Source: Pseudomonas sp. LP_7_YM (GTDB taxonomy: Bacteria > Pseudomonadota > Gammaproteobacteria > Pseudomonadales > Pseudomonadaceae). Taken from it: DNA of 64,000 nt. The stretch's first letter is position 1; every line of letters begins with the position of its first letter. The stretch lies in the NCBI RefSeq assembly GCF_004364435.1, contig NZ_SOCT01000002.1, positions 744,001-808,000 of the forward strand. The letters are read 5' to 3'. Below, piece after piece: positions 1 through 9,572 of the stretch. The notes beneath the pieces were generated by a model, which was given only the letters and a program-made list of their open reading frames with translations, made no database searches and was not told the origin of the DNA. The position numbers and the translations under genes were made by a program.

Positions 1-2112
1 CACAGGCATGTTGCAGTCCATCAGCACCAGATCAAATGGGTTGCGCTCCAATTGTTGCAGCGCTTCACCGCCATGGCTGGTGACCACCACTTCGCAACCC
101 AGCTTGCTGAGCATGCCTTTGGCCACCAGCTGGTTCACCGGGTTGTCTTCGACCAGCAGAATGCGTGCGCGATGGGCCACCGGTTCCGGGCTCGGCAAGT
201 GTTCACCCTCAAGCGCTCCATCAACGCGCAACACACGCTCAAGGGCCTGATGCAGAACATTGCGCGACAACGGCCGGGCCTGCTGCTGTAGCGGCGCCAA
301 TGCCACCACCTGTTCGCCGGGCATGAAATTACCGTAAGCGGTGACCAGCAGGATGGGAATGCGCGTGCCCGGGCGGATGCCTGCCAGGCATTCCGGGCAG
401 TCGCTGATCAGCAGGTCGTATGCCTCCGGTTGCGGGTCATCAGCCGAAAAAGGCCAGTAGTCGATGCCCCATTCCGGGAGCAGGCGACTCAACAACTCCG
501 TCAGGCCGCTGTCCTTGGCGCTTGCCACCACCACACGGCCCGTCAGCGCCGGCCAGACGGGCGCCGACGTATGGGCCGGCAGCGGCAGGTCGGTGTAAAA
601 GCGGCTGCCCACCCCTGCTATGGACTCGATGTTCAACTGCCCATTCATGGCATTGCACAGGTTGTGCGTGAGTGTCAGCCCTAGTCCGGTGCCGCCGTAT
701 TGGCGCGTGATGGCCGCTTCGGCCTGGGTAAATGGCTGGAAGATTTTCGCCTGTGCCTCCTGCGCGATCCCTATGCCGGTGTCGCAGACCTCGATGCGCA
801 CCCTCCCGTTGAGCTGACTAAGTCGAATGTCGACACGTCCGGCCCGGGTGAATTTGAGCGCGTTGGACAACAGGTTGCTGACGATCTGCCGAACCCGGGT
901 AGGGTCGCCCAGCACCAGGGAAGGGAAGCGCGGATCGATCAGGCAGGTCAGCTCGACACTGGGGGCGGTGTTCTGCGATAACAGATTGGCAGTGTCCTCG
1001 ACCAAGGTGGCGAGATCGAATGCAATACGCTCCAACTCCAGGTGCCCGGCGTCGAATTTCGACAGGTCCAGGATGTCGTTAAGCAATTCCACCAGCACCT
1101 TGCCCGAGTCATGAGCGATAGCCAGTTGCTGGCGCTGTTCGGCGCTCAGCGGACCATCGAGCGACAGCGCCAACATGCCCAGCAGCCCGTTGAGCGGTGT
1201 ACGGATCTCATGACTCATGTGCGCCAGAAACGCCGAACGGGCATTGGCCATGTCCAGCGCCGTGCTGCGGGCAATTTCCAGTTCCTTATTGGACTGGCTG
1301 AGGCGGGCGTTGCTGGCCTTGAGCTCCTGAGTGCGGGCAGACACCACGTTTTCCAGTTCGTTGAGGTGTTCGGTCAGGCGGTTTTCAGCGTCGCGGCGGC
1401 GACCGAATTCATGGGCGACGTTATCGAACTGCTGGTTGGTGACCTGCACCAGCACGCCGATCTCGTCGTTTTCATGACCGGGCGGGCAGGGCAGCGGGGT
1501 TTGTGTGGGGCTGCGCGAGTCGCGACTGGACAATGCCCTAATCACGCCGGTCAGGGGCTTGGTCAGCGTCAGATAAAACAGGCCCATGAGAATGCCGGCG
1601 AATACCAGGCTGCGAATGAAGCCGTTGATCAGAGTGATTTCCGCCCGCTGCAGGAAGTGACTGCCGAAGGCAAAGGTGTCCACGTCCAGTTGCAGCGTGC
1701 CAATCGTTTCATTGGGTCTGTGGTCCAGGTACAAGACGTCTTCGAACTGACGACTGGTGCCGAACAGCGAGTCGCTAAGCATACGATACGAACTGGTGGT
1801 GAGCGGCCGTGATACGGCTGCCAGCTGTACATTGTTGTTGTCGATCAGGCGCGCGCCGACCACGGCGGGAGAGTGCAGCAGGCCGGAAGTCAGCTCTTGC
1901 GCGAGTTCTGCATCAATGTTGTAGGCGATACGCGAAGCGGGGTTGTGACTGATTTGCAGCAATGAGCGAATTTCACGATCGATGGAGGCGTTTTCGCTGG
2001 CATAATCGATCGCAATTTGCGCCAGGCTGAACAGGGTTCCCAGCAGGAAACCAAGCAGAACCGTCAGACGGGCCTGTTTGTACGACAGTCGGTGGGGGAT
2101 TCGTATATCCAT
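1..2112 (-). CDS. sagS: hybrid sensor histidine kinase/response regulator, SagS-like (partial, C-terminus beyond the window)
   Basis: Membrane two-component hybrid kinase. Reading the minus strand from the ATG at 2110-2112 gives 704 uninterrupted residues up to the window edge. A transmembrane segment lies at about residues 14-34, a periplasmic domain follows, and a second membrane segment sits at about 165-184. A short linker leads to the HisKA domain with the motif MSHEIR, phospho-acceptor His301. The ATPase domain has its N box at about 405-424 (Asn417), a DTGIG box near 444-448 and GGTGLGL near 473-479. A receiver domain starts near 650 (LLVEDNP) with acceptor Asp699 in LMDCNMP. About 80 residues are missing, which fits the roughly 786 residues I recall for P. 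aeruginosa SagS. There it is a surface-attachment sensor feeding the HptB/Gac pathway. The neighbouring DUF815 gene supports this (recalled as PA2823 beside PA2824). The specific name is inferred; the hybrid-kinase call is secure. Confidence 0.85.
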   Translation of the reverse strand, partial: MDIRIPHRLSYKQARLTVLLGFLLGTLFSLAQIAIDYASENASIDREIRSLLQISHNPASRIAYNIDAELAQELTSGLLHSPAVVGARLIDNNNVQLAAVSRPLTTSSYRMLSDSLFGTSRQFEDVLYLDHRPNETIGTLQLDVDTFAFGSHFLQRAEITLINGFIRSLVFAGILMGLFYLTLTKPLTGVIRALSSRDSRSPTQTPLPCPPGHENDEIGVLVQVTNQQFDNVAHEFGRRRDAENRLTEHLNELENVVSARTQELKASNARLSQSNKELEIARSTALDMANARSAFLAHMSHEIRTPLNGLLGMLALSLDGPLSAEQRQQLAIAHDSGKVLVELLNDILDLSKFDAGHLELERIAFDLATLVEDTANLLSQNTAPSVELTCLIDPRFPSLVLGDPTRVRQIVSNLLSNALKFTRAGRVDIRLSQLNGRVRIEVCDTGIGIAQEAQAKIFQPFTQAEAAITRQYGGTGLGLTLTHNLCNAMNGQLNIESIAGVGSRFYTDLPLPAHTSAPVWPALTGRVVVASAKDSGLTELLSRLLPEWGIDYWPFSADDPQPEAYDLLISDCPECLAGIRPGTRIPILLVTAYGNFMPGEQVVALAPLQQQARPLSRNVLHQALERVLRVDGALEGEHLPSPEPVAHRARILLVEDNPVNQLVAKGMLSKLGCEVVVTSHGGEALQQLERNPFDLVLMDCNMPV

Positions 2113-2214
2113 AAGGGCGCTTGATCCGTCGGGCACTTGCACTTCTTGTGTCCATTGCGGGCCAAGCATAGCCGATCGCACACCGGCTTTAACCAGTTAA
2201 ATCAGGGAGAAATC

Positions 2215-3108
2215 GTGGATTCTCGATTGAACGCATTTCTGGAGCGCGCCGAATCGGTTCTGGCGCGACTTGAGCCCCTTTTGCCCGCTCTGCGTGAGCC
2301 GGTGAACTGGGATAAATCACTGGCCGCGCGTTGGGTGCACGAGGGGCGTACCGGCTATCTGATGCCGCTGGAGGTCACGTTGGACATGCGCCTGTCCGAC
2401 CTGATAGGCGTTGATCAACAGCGCGCGCAACTGGGTCGCAATACCCAGCAGTTCATCGACGGCTTGCCCGCCAATCATGCCTTGCTCTGGGGCTCGCGCG
2501 GCACCGGCAAATCGTCGCTGGTTCGCGCGCTGCTGGCCGAGCACGCCAAGGCCGGTTTGCGTCTGATCGAGATCGAACGCGATCATCTGGGCGACTTGCC
2601 CCGGGTGGTCGAGCAGCTGCAGAAGTTGCCGCAACGCTTCGTGCTGTTCTGCGACGACCTGTCGTTCGATTCCGGTGAAGGGGATTACCGTGTACTCAAA
2701 AGCGTGCTCGACGGCTCGCTGGAGCAGGCCCCGGACAACGTGCTGCTGTACGCCACATCCAACCGCCGCCACCTGGTACCCGAGAAAGAAAGCGATAACG
2801 CTCACTGGCAGCGCGGTGAAGACGGCGAAATTCATCCAAGTGAGGCGGTCGAGGACAAGATTGCCCTGTCCGACCGTTTCGGCCTGTGGCTGTCTTTCTA
2901 TCCATTCACTCAGGAACATTTTCTGAACGTGGTGGAGCACTGGATCGGCGAATTGGCCGCCAAAGCCGGTTTGCAATGGCAGCGTGACCATGAACTCGAC
3001 ATCCTCGCCATACGCTGGGCGACAGGACGCGGCAACCGTAATGGTCGTTGTGCCTATCAGTTCGCCCGTTATTGGGTAGGTTTGAAAATGCTGGAGCAAC
3101 ATTCATGA
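2215..3108 (+). CDS. DUF815 family AAA+ ATP-binding protein
   Basis: A 297-residue cytoplasmic P-loop ATPase of the DUF815 family, function unknown. The GTG at 2215 is chosen because AGGGAG lies seven bases upstream and the product then starts like its relatives; an in-frame ATG at 2137 has no ribosome-binding site. Walker A is GSRGTGKS (residues 93-100) and a Walker B-like segment LFCDDLS follows at about 144-150. Its last bases overlap the start of the next gene as ATGA, so the two are probably translationally coupled. It is divergent from the sensor kinase. The sequence shows an ATPase; no substrate can be inferred. Confidence 0.9.
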   Translation: MDSRLNAFLERAESVLARLEPLLPALREPVNWDKSLAARWVHEGRTGYLMPLEVTLDMRLSDLIGVDQQRAQLGRNTQQFIDGLPANHALLWGSRGTGKSSLVRALLAEHAKAGLRLIEIERDHLGDLPRVVEQLQKLPQRFVLFCDDLSFDSGEGDYRVLKSVLDGSLEQAPDNVLLYATSNRRHLVPEKESDNAHWQRGEDGEIHPSEAVEDKIALSDRFGLWLSFYPFTQEHFLNVVEHWIGELAAKAGLQWQRDHELDILAIRWATGRGNRNGRCAYQFARYWVGLKMLEQHS

Positions 3109-3587
3109 TCGATTTGAAAGCAGCAGGCGCGGGGCTTGATGGCTACCGCCTGCTGGCTGCACAGCTGGAGTCTTTGCTGGCCGATGAGCGTGATTTCATC
3201 GCCAACGCTGCGCAGTTTTCTGCGTTTCTCTATACCCAGCTCGATGATCTGAACTGGGCCGGCTTTTATCTGAACCGCGACGAAGAACTGGTCCTGGGGC
3301 CGTTTCAGGGGCAGATAGCCTGCGTGCGGATTCCATTCGGCCGAGGCGTCTGCGGCGCTGCGGCGCAAAGCCGTGAAACCCGGCGTGTAATGGACGTGCA
3401 TGAGTTTCCCGGGCATATCGCTTGCGACAGTGCGTCGAACAGCGAACTGGTCGTGCCGTTGGTCAAGGACGGGAAGTTGATCGGTGTGCTGGACCTGGAC
3501 AGTCCAAGTCTCGGGCGTTTCAGCGAGGCGGATCAGGCAGGGATTGAGGCCCTGGCAGCGATTTTTCTAGCGGCCAGCGATTGCTGA
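3105..3587 (+). CDS. msrC: free methionine-(R)-sulfoxide reductase (GAF domain)
   Basis: Reduces free methionine-R-sulfoxide to methionine in the cytoplasm with thioredoxin-type reductant. The 160-residue product is a single GAF domain of the fRMsr (YebR/MsrC) family. Three cysteines at 73, 83 and 107 reproduce the 10- and 24-residue spacing of E. coli Cys84, Cys94 and Cys118, the catalytic set. The surrounding family motifs RIPFGRGVCG and VLDLDSP are present. The start at 3105 overlaps the stop of the DUF815 gene by four bases (ATGA); an earlier in-frame ATG at 3048 lies inside that gene and is not favoured. The function is strongly supported by the conserved cysteines; the symbol follows the E. 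coli name. Confidence 0.9.
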   Translation: MIDLKAAGAGLDGYRLLAAQLESLLADERDFIANAAQFSAFLYTQLDDLNWAGFYLNRDEELVLGPFQGQIACVRIPFGRGVCGAAAQSRETRRVMDVHEFPGHIACDSASNSELVVPLVKDGKLIGVLDLDSPSLGRFSEADQAGIEALAAIFLAASDC

Positions 3588-3749
3588 TACAAGATGATGA
3601 CCTGCAGCAGCTTTGGCAGCAGCAGGTTTCAAGTGTCAGCGGTGGTGCAAGTGTGCCTGCTGATGGACATGAGTGACAGCCGCTGATTACGTGGCGGTGG
3701 TTCTGGGTCATTCGTAAGCAAGCTCAACACAGACCCACCGCTGAACCCA

Positions 3750-4523
3750 TCAGTCGTAGATGGCTTTCTTCTTCCATTCGGCGTCCGCTTCGACTTCCTT
3801 CAAGCCTTCGGTCAACTCGTTATTGTCCTCTTCGGTCGGGGCGATGGTGTCGAGCACCATGCCATTGGCTCGCGCCAGTTGACGTTCCATCGCCTGCAAG
3901 TGGGTTTTCCATGGTGCGGGTTCGGCTTGGTTTTTCAGGTACTGCACACCACGTTCGAACGCCAGACGTGCCTGGCCAGGCTGTTCCTGGTTCAGCGCCT
4001 GCTGCCCCAGGTTGTTGAAAAACTCAATGTGCAGCAAGACGAGGAGGTTGCGGATTTCGCGAATCCACTGCTTTGCTTCGGCCGTCTGCAGAAAACCGTC
4101 GTGGGCTGCACGGGTAACCTGTCCATGCATGGCTTCCAGAAGAAAGCGCACATCCTTGGCCTTGGCTTCGGTCTGTATCGGACTGACCGGGTTGCTGATC
4201 GTGATGTTGTCGCCTTGAGCAACCAGCGCGTCGAGTTCAGCCTGGCGTTCCTGAATGGCCGGGTTGCTTCGTTTCTCCAGCGCCAAAAGGCGTCTGATCA
4301 CATTGAGCTCCAGGCGTACCAGCAGCAGCTTCAGGGCTGGCGTCATCAACTGGCCGGGAAAGGTTTCGGACAATTCGCTGCAGCGACGAAAGCGATCATT
4401 GAGCTCGACCAGGGCGCGCGCGCGCTCGACCTTATTGTTCTCGGCAACGTGATTCAGATAGCCGATTGCGATCAGGAGTACGATGCCTGCTACAACCAAC
4501 AGGGTGATAATGAGTGGGGTCAC
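3750..4523 (-). CDS. conserved membrane-anchored protein of unknown function
   Basis: A 257-residue protein. It starts with a hydrophobic segment (residues about 3-22, ITLLVVAGIVLLIAIGYL) that should act as an uncleaved inner-membrane anchor. The rest is mostly helical and charged, with coiled-coil-like stretches (about 30-115 and 180-250). Relatives in Pseudomonas are sometimes labelled DNA repair ATPase, but no Walker motif is visible here, so that name is not supported. It is convergent with the GAF gene and sits upstream of and divergent from the tRNA operon. Function unknown. Confidence 0.75.
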   Translation of the reverse strand: MTPLIITLLVVAGIVLLIAIGYLNHVAENNKVERARALVELNDRFRRCSELSETFPGQLMTPALKLLLVRLELNVIRRLLALEKRSNPAIQERQAELDALVAQGDNITISNPVSPIQTEAKAKDVRFLLEAMHGQVTRAAHDGFLQTAEAKQWIREIRNLLVLLHIEFFNNLGQQALNQEQPGQARLAFERGVQYLKNQAEPAPWKTHLQAMERQLARANGMVLDTIAPTEEDNNELTEGLKEVEADAEWKKKAIYD

Positions 4524-4698
4524 CGTACAAACCTCGATCAGTTAATTTTGCGCCGAGTGTAGTGGCTATGCACTAGCACGGGAAGAGCGCTGGCCGCGCT
4601 ACTCTATATAGATGCGCATTCGGGTACACCGTATATCGGCCGTCTACTGCCGAAATAGAGGGCGAAGTCATTGATTTGAATAAATTTTCATTCGGGGG

Positions 4699-4727
4699 TT
4701 GACGACCCCCTAAACCATCCATAGAAT
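4699..4727 (+). promoter_or_regulatory. sigma-70 promoter of the tRNA-Glu/Gly operon
   Basis: A -35 element TTGACG (4699-4704) and a -10 element TAGAAT (4722-4727) are separated by 17 bases. A GC-rich discriminator (GCGCGCC) follows, as is usual for stringently controlled stable-RNA promoters. It lies about 60 bases upstream of the first tRNA. Confidence 0.8.
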
Positions 4728-4788
4728 GCGCGCCACTTGCAGCGTAAAGCACACCGCGAAGCGTAGCAGGAAGTGAATGTTGTAGCGT

Positions 4789-4864
4789 GTCCCCTTCGTC
4801 TAGTGGCCTAGGACACCGCCCTTTCACGGCGGTAACAGGGGTTCGAGTCCCCTAGGGGACGCCA
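4789..4864 (+). tRNA. tRNA-Glu (TTC), copy 1
   Basis: A 76-nt cloverleaf with a GTCCCCT/AGGGGAC acceptor stem, anticodon stem CCGCC/GGCGG, loop CTTTCAC giving anticodon TTC, T-loop GTTCGAGTC, and CCA encoded. It is identical to the copy at 5057-5132. Confidence 0.97.
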
Positions 4865-4866
4865 TT

Positions 4867-4942
<76 letters not shown>

Positions 4943-5056
4943 ATTTTAAGCAGCTTTGCTCATGGGTTTTGACCTGAAGTGAGGCTGAGTGAAACCAGGA
5001 AGCGTCTTTGGATGTGTTTCTGGAACTGAATCACACACCATTGTGTTTCAGGCAGT

Positions 5057-5132
5057 GTCCCCTTCGTCTAGTGGCCTAGGACACCGCCCTTTCACGGCGG
5101 TAACAGGGGTTCGAGTCCCCTAGGGGACGCCA
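5057..5132 (+). tRNA. tRNA-Glu (TTC), copy 2
   Basis: Same sequence as copy 1, with anticodon TTC in loop CTTTCAC and CCA encoded. Confidence 0.97.
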
Positions 5133-5136
5133 TATT

Positions 5137-5212
<76 letters not shown>

Positions 5213-5254
5213 AATTTTGATTTACAGCGTTTTATTGAGATCTGTAAATCACTG

Positions 5255-5279
5255 AAAAAGGACCTTCGGGTCCTTTTTT
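5255..5279 (+). terminator. rho-independent terminator of the tRNA operon
   Basis: AAAAAGGACC, loop TTCG, then GGTCCTTTTTT: a short GC stem closed by a stable UUCG tetraloop and followed by a T run. Confidence 0.9.
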
Positions 5280-5580
5280 CGTTTCCGACGACTTTGCCGA
5301 CATCCCTTCAAGCTTCTCAAGCCGATTTTTTCGAGCCTGTCGAATCCGATAGGTTATGCATCGCATCTTTATCTCACGTTCAAAAGCCCTGCATAGCGCC
5401 ATCAGTCTTGCTGGTCCACAGCTGAAAAGACTGCTTGGGCCAGCTTCTGCAGATATTGCGCTGCGCTGCGTCAAAGCGTGTTTTCAGCACGCGGTATCGG
5501 GTGTAGCGACGTGAGCAGAGCTCCTATACGCCGCAACGGCAAAGGCTTTTTAAAAAGAGCGTGGACTCGGGATGTAACAC
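5280..5580. other. intergenic DNA between tRNA terminator and Fur box
   Basis: About 300 bases with no credible gene. Small reading frames here have neither ribosome-binding sites nor recognisable products. This is the left border of the achromobactin block. I saw no integrase remnant and no obvious copy of the tRNA-Gly 3' end. Confidence 0.5.
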
Positions 5581-5600
5581 TAATTAGAATCAGTCTCATT
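5581..5600 (+). promoter_or_regulatory. Fur box upstream of acsS
   Basis: TAATTAGAATCAGTCTCATT matches the inverted-repeat Fur operator (family form GATAATGATAATCATTATC, often TAATGAGAATCATTCTCATT) with few mismatches. It lies 30 bases before the acsS start, so iron-replete repression of the sigma factor is expected. Confidence 0.75.
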
Positions 5601-5630
5601 TGGCGCACCTTCAGCTCAAGGCTTTTTGAC

Positions 5631-6140
5631 ATGATTGAAGCAGAGACGCTACCGCAGCAGGCTTTGCATACCCTATACCGCGATCATCATGGCTGGCTGG
5701 AAAGCTGGCTGCGCAGACGCATGGGTAATGCTTGGGATGCTGCGGACCTGAGTCAGGATACCTTCCTGCGGGTGCTGTCCAGTTCCCAGCAAATCGCCGA
5801 TATGCAGGAGCCGCGTGCGTATCTGTTGACCGTGGGCAAACGCCTGCTCAGCAATTTCTACACGCGCCGCAGCCTCGAACAGGCTTACCTGGAGGCGCTC
5901 GCGCAGTTGCCTGAAGAAAGTGTGCCGTCTCCCGAACAGCGCTGGTTGCTGCTGGAAACCTTGCAGGCGCTGGATGAGTTGCTCGATGGCTTGGCGGCGG
6001 TAGTGCGCCGCGCGTTTCTCTGGAGTCAGCTCGAGGGGCTGGGGTACCGGGAGATCGCAGAGCGCCTGAATGTTTCCGAACGCACCGTCAAACGCTACAT
6101 GGCCCAAGCCTACGAACACTGTCTGTTGGTGGACTGGTGA
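5631..6140 (+). CDS. acsS: ECF sigma factor of the FecI type (AcsS)
   Basis: A 169-residue iron-starvation sigma factor that should direct RNA polymerase to achromobactin promoters. Region sigma-2 spans about residues 14-80 with the segment DAADLSQDTFLRV. Region sigma-4 spans about 112-160 with the helix-turn-helix YREIAERLNVSERTVKRY. The start at 5631 is the first residue resembling FecI-family N-termini; the frame extends upstream but passes through the Fur box. Its stop overlaps the GTG of the anti-sigma gene (GTGA). In P. syringae pv. syringae B728a the sigma factor beside the acs genes, AcsS, is known to control achromobactin production. The neighbouring FecR-type gene and STN receptor fit cell-surface signalling. 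Confidence 0.93.
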   Translation: MIEAETLPQQALHTLYRDHHGWLESWLRRRMGNAWDAADLSQDTFLRVLSSSQQIADMQEPRAYLLTVGKRLLSNFYTRRSLEQAYLEALAQLPEESVPSPEQRWLLLETLQALDELLDGLAAVVRRAFLWSQLEGLGYREIAERLNVSERTVKRYMAQAYEHCLLVDW

Positions 6141-7102
6141 TTCGTTCGGCGCCTTCGTCCGAAGAACGCGAAGTTGTACGCAGGGCTGCACAGTGGCTGG
6201 CCCTTCTGGAATCTGGCGACGCCAGCGAAGAAGATCACGCCAGTCTGCAACGCTGGCGCGACAGCTGTGGCAGTCATGAGCGAGCCTGGCAAAAGGCACA
6301 ACAGCTGCGCCAGCGTTTTTTCGGTCTGCCCACCAAGCTGGCGCTCGCCACCCTGGATCGCCCTGACAAAGCACGACGCGCGATGCTTAAAAGGGCGCTT
6401 GGGGCAGTAACGCTGATCCCGGCTGCCTGGCTGCTGGGGCGCCAGTTGCCACTGGATGTCTGGCGTGCTGATTTGCAAACCGCCGTCGGCGGGCACAAGC
6501 GCCTGATGCTGGTCGATGGCAGTACCTTGCAACTGAACACCGACAGCGCCGTGAATGTCGATCTGAGTGCGCGTCGGGTCACCCTTGTGCGCGGCGAACT
6601 GGCGCTCAAGGTGCCTGGCAGCGCGCCGTTGACCATTGATGCTCCTTACGGCCGCATCGTGGTCAGTCAGAGTGAAGTTTGTGTCCGCCTTAACGAGGGC
6701 GACTGTCATGTGTCGGTGGTCAGCGGCACCGTGCAGCTTTATCCCTTGCAGGGGGCTGCACTGGCGCTGCATGCGCAACAGCAGGTCAGCCTCAAGCGCA
6801 GCGGCGCTGGGCTGGTCAGCGCGTTCGACGCTTTACTGCCTGGATGGCGCGACGATGTGCTGACAGCACAGAACCAGTCGCTGGGCGATTTCCTGCGCGA
6901 GCTTGGCCGATACCGTCCGGGCGTATTGCGTTGGGAGCCGGCGCTTGAAAACCTGCGCGTGACGGGCAGCTTCAGGCTCGACAATACCGACCGCGTGCTC
7001 TCATTGCTGACTGCCAGTCTGCCGGTGGCTGTACAGATGCGGACTCGTTACTGGGTCACGCTGGTGCCACGAAATAACCTTTCCACAAAAAACAGTGCGT
7101 GA
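6137..7102 (+). CDS. FecR-type anti-sigma factor/sigma regulator
   Basis: A 321-residue inner-membrane regulator that relays receptor occupancy to the sigma factor. The N-terminal DUF4880-type cytoplasmic domain covers about residues 12-55 (EEDHASLQRWRDSCGSHERAW-like). One membrane helix lies at about 84-101 and the periplasmic FecR domain follows at about 113-210 (LVDGSTLQLNTDSAV). The C-terminal part resembles the secretin/TonB-like domain that contacts the receptor. The start is a GTG overlapping the acsS stop, so synthesis is coupled to the sigma factor in roughly fixed ratio. The TonB-dependent receptor begins 40 bases downstream. Confidence 0.9.
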   Translation: MIRSAPSSEEREVVRRAAQWLALLESGDASEEDHASLQRWRDSCGSHERAWQKAQQLRQRFFGLPTKLALATLDRPDKARRAMLKRALGAVTLIPAAWLLGRQLPLDVWRADLQTAVGGHKRLMLVDGSTLQLNTDSAVNVDLSARRVTLVRGELALKVPGSAPLTIDAPYGRIVVSQSEVCVRLNEGDCHVSVVSGTVQLYPLQGAALALHAQQQVSLKRSGAGLVSAFDALLPGWRDDVLTAQNQSLGDFLRELGRYRPGVLRWEPALENLRVTGSFRLDNTDRVLSLLTASLPVAVQMRTRYWVTLVPRNNLSTKNSA

Positions 7103-7142
7103 GGCTGTCCCTTTTTTTTGTCTCGCTGGTCATTCCAGGTAA

Positions 7143-9572
7143 GTGCACAAAAAAATACGAGAGCTTTCCTCTATGTCCGCAGTGTCTTCCTTTCGTTTGC
7201 GTCCGCTTTTGCATTTCGGCCTTTTGCTGACCTTGAGTTCCAGCCCGTTTTTTGTCTCCACCAGTTGGGCCGAAACCTCGGGCAGACGTGCCTATGAAGT
7301 CCCGGCCGGCAGCCTGAGCGCGGCGCTTACCCGATTTGCCGGTCAGGCCGGGGTCAACCTGTCGGTAGATCCGGCGCTGGTGAACGGTCGAAACAGTTCT
7401 GGCCTGTCAGGCGAGTTTGCGGTCGAGGAAGGTTTTACGCGCTTGCTGCAAGGTTCCGGTCTGCAATTGATGTCCGTCGGCGACCAGGCCTATACGCTGG
7501 TCCCGGTCCCCGAGGGAGCAGGCTTACAGCTGGAGCCCACCTCGGTTGTCGGTGACAGCGGTTCCACGGACGGCCAGGCATACGCGGGCGGTCAGGTTGC
7601 GCGCAAAGGCTCGCAAGGGATGCTTGGCTCGCGGGACTTCATGGAAACGCCTTTCAGCATGACTACCTACACCCAGGAGGCGGTGAAAAACCTGCAGGCC
7701 CGTACCCTTGGCGACCTGGTTGCCAGCGATCCATCAGTACGTGCCACCAACCCGGCAGGGGGGCGTTACGAACAATTCACCATTCGCGGCTTCAGCCTGT
7801 TCAACAGTGACGTCTCCTACAACGGTCTGTACGGCATCCTGCCCACTTACACGATCGACATGGAAATGGCCGAGCGCGTGGATATCCTTAAAGGGCCGAA
7901 CCAGTTGATCAACGGTATTTCGCCGCGCGGCAGTGTCGGCGGGGGGATCAACGTGGTCCCCAAGCGCGCAACGGATAAACCCATCACCGAGATCACCACC
8001 AGCTATGCCTCCAAAGGGCAAGTGGGTGCGGCGGTGGACGTGGCGCGTCGGTTCGGTGAGGACGACAAGTTCGGGATTCGTTTCAACGGCGTAAAGCAGT
8101 CCGGCGACACTGAATGGGATCACCAGAGCGTTGATCGTCAGATGGCCGTGCTGGGCCTGGATTTCCGTGGCGACCGACTGCGTCTGTCGACGGATGTCGG
8201 ACACACCGAGCGCGACACCGATGCCCCGCAGGAGCGCGTGCAAGTCAGTAATAACGTAAAAGTGCCCCACGCCAACGACGTTCGTGACAACTATGCGCAG
8301 GCCTGGAGCAGGGCGCGCACCAAGGATACCTTCGGGGCGATAAATGCCGAATATGACCTCAGCGACTCGGTCATGCTGTACGGCGGGGTCGGTGCGCGCA
8401 AAAGCAACCATGACTTCCTTCGCCATGCGGTCTCGGTCAACAACAACGCGGGCGACTTCAGCGTCCAGCCACGCGATTTCACCCGTGACGAAAATGTCCG
8501 TACTACCACCGCCGGCATGCGCAGCTGGTTCCACACCGGGCCGGTCAGTCATGAGGTCAATCTGGCTGCCAGCTATTTCTACATGGATTTTGAAAACGGC
8601 GGAGCCCGCTATGCGTCCGCTCTCAGCAATCTCTATGACCCGGTCGATACGCCCACACCCACCAACCCCACGCGTGCCGACGCCAAGGTGTACACCGAGA
8701 ACCGCTTTAGCGGCGTGGCACTGACCGACACGCTGGGATTTTTCGATGACCGTCTCCTGCTGACCCTTGGCGCTCGCTGGCAGCGGGTCAAGGTCGATGA
8801 CTGGACCAACGACGTAAAAGGCGATACCGCTTACGACGAGGAGAAGGTCTCACCGTCGGGTGGCATTCTGTATAAGGTGACCGATGACCTGTCGGTGTAC
8901 GCCAACTACATGGAAGGCCTGAGCCAGGGCAAGATCGCCCCGACGGCCTCGGTGAACGATGACCAGATATTTCCGCCTTTCATCAGCCGTCAGATCGAAG
9001 TCGGGGCCAAATATGACCTGGGACCCTTCGCCTTCACCGCCAGCGTATTCCGCATCAAGCAACCGGCCTACGAGATTATGACCTCGAAAGTCTTCGGCCC
9101 AAACGGCAAGCGTCGTAACGATGGCGTCGAGCTGACCCTGTTCGGCGAGCCACTCAAAGGCTTCCGCCTGATGGGCGGCGTGATGTACATCGACAGCGAA
9201 CTGACCAACACCGCCAATGGCGCGTACGACGGCAACCGCGCACCTGCGACTCCCAGGTACAACGTCAACCTGGGCGCTGAATGGGACGTGCCTAACGTCA
9301 AGGGACTAACCCTGACCGGGCGGGGCATTTACACAGGTTCCCAGTATCTGGATCAGGCCAACAGCAAAAGCATCGATTCTTCCGAGCGGTTTGATGTGGG
9401 CGCACGGTATGCGTTCAAGGTCGATCAAAAGGACATCACCCTGCGGGCCAACGTCGAGAACGTGATGAACAAGTATTACTGGAGTTCGGCCGGCGCTTCG
9501 GATGACAGCGAGGCGGGTCTGTCCTTGTCGACGCCGCGCACCTATCTGCTTTCAGCCACCATCGGGTTTTAA
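7143..9572 (+). CDS. acr: TonB-dependent ferric-achromobactin receptor with STN signalling domain
   Basis: An outer-membrane siderophore transducer that imports ferric achromobactin using TonB energy and signals through the adjacent FecR/AcsS pair. From the GTG at 7143 (AGG four bases upstream) it has 809 residues; an ATG at 7173 is an alternative start that keeps the signal peptide. Cleavage is expected near residue 43 (TSWA/ET). The STN domain spans about 50-122 (RRAYEVPAGSLSAALTRFAG). The plug covers about 155-275, with ETPFSMTTYTQE and FTIRGFSL, and the barrel ends with the terminal aromatic ATIGF. The STN extension separates signalling receptors from simple ones. Substrate is inferred from gene context. 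Confidence 0.92.
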   Translation: MHKKIRELSSMSAVSSFRLRPLLHFGLLLTLSSSPFFVSTSWAETSGRRAYEVPAGSLSAALTRFAGQAGVNLSVDPALVNGRNSSGLSGEFAVEEGFTRLLQGSGLQLMSVGDQAYTLVPVPEGAGLQLEPTSVVGDSGSTDGQAYAGGQVARKGSQGMLGSRDFMETPFSMTTYTQEAVKNLQARTLGDLVASDPSVRATNPAGGRYEQFTIRGFSLFNSDVSYNGLYGILPTYTIDMEMAERVDILKGPNQLINGISPRGSVGGGINVVPKRATDKPITEITTSYASKGQVGAAVDVARRFGEDDKFGIRFNGVKQSGDTEWDHQSVDRQMAVLGLDFRGDRLRLSTDVGHTERDTDAPQERVQVSNNVKVPHANDVRDNYAQAWSRARTKDTFGAINAEYDLSDSVMLYGGVGARKSNHDFLRHAVSVNNNAGDFSVQPRDFTRDENVRTTTAGMRSWFHTGPVSHEVNLAASYFYMDFENGGARYASALSNLYDPVDTPTPTNPTRADAKVYTENRFSGVALTDTLGFFDDRLLLTLGARWQRVKVDDWTNDVKGDTAYDEEKVSPSGGILYKVTDDLSVYANYMEGLSQGKIAPTASVNDDQIFPPFISRQIEVGAKYDLGPFAFTASVFRIKQPAYEIMTSKVFGPNGKRRNDGVELTLFGEPLKGFRLMGGVMYIDSELTNTANGAYDGNRAPATPRYNVNLGAEWDVPNVKGLTLTGRGIYTGSQYLDQANSKSIDSSERFDVGARYAFKVDQKDITLRANVENVMNKYYWSSAGASDDSEAGLSLSTPRTYLLSATIGF

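Noticed and set aside
3750..4523. Annotation as a DNA repair ATPase
   Set aside because: No Walker A or B motif is present; the protein is a membrane-anchored helical protein.
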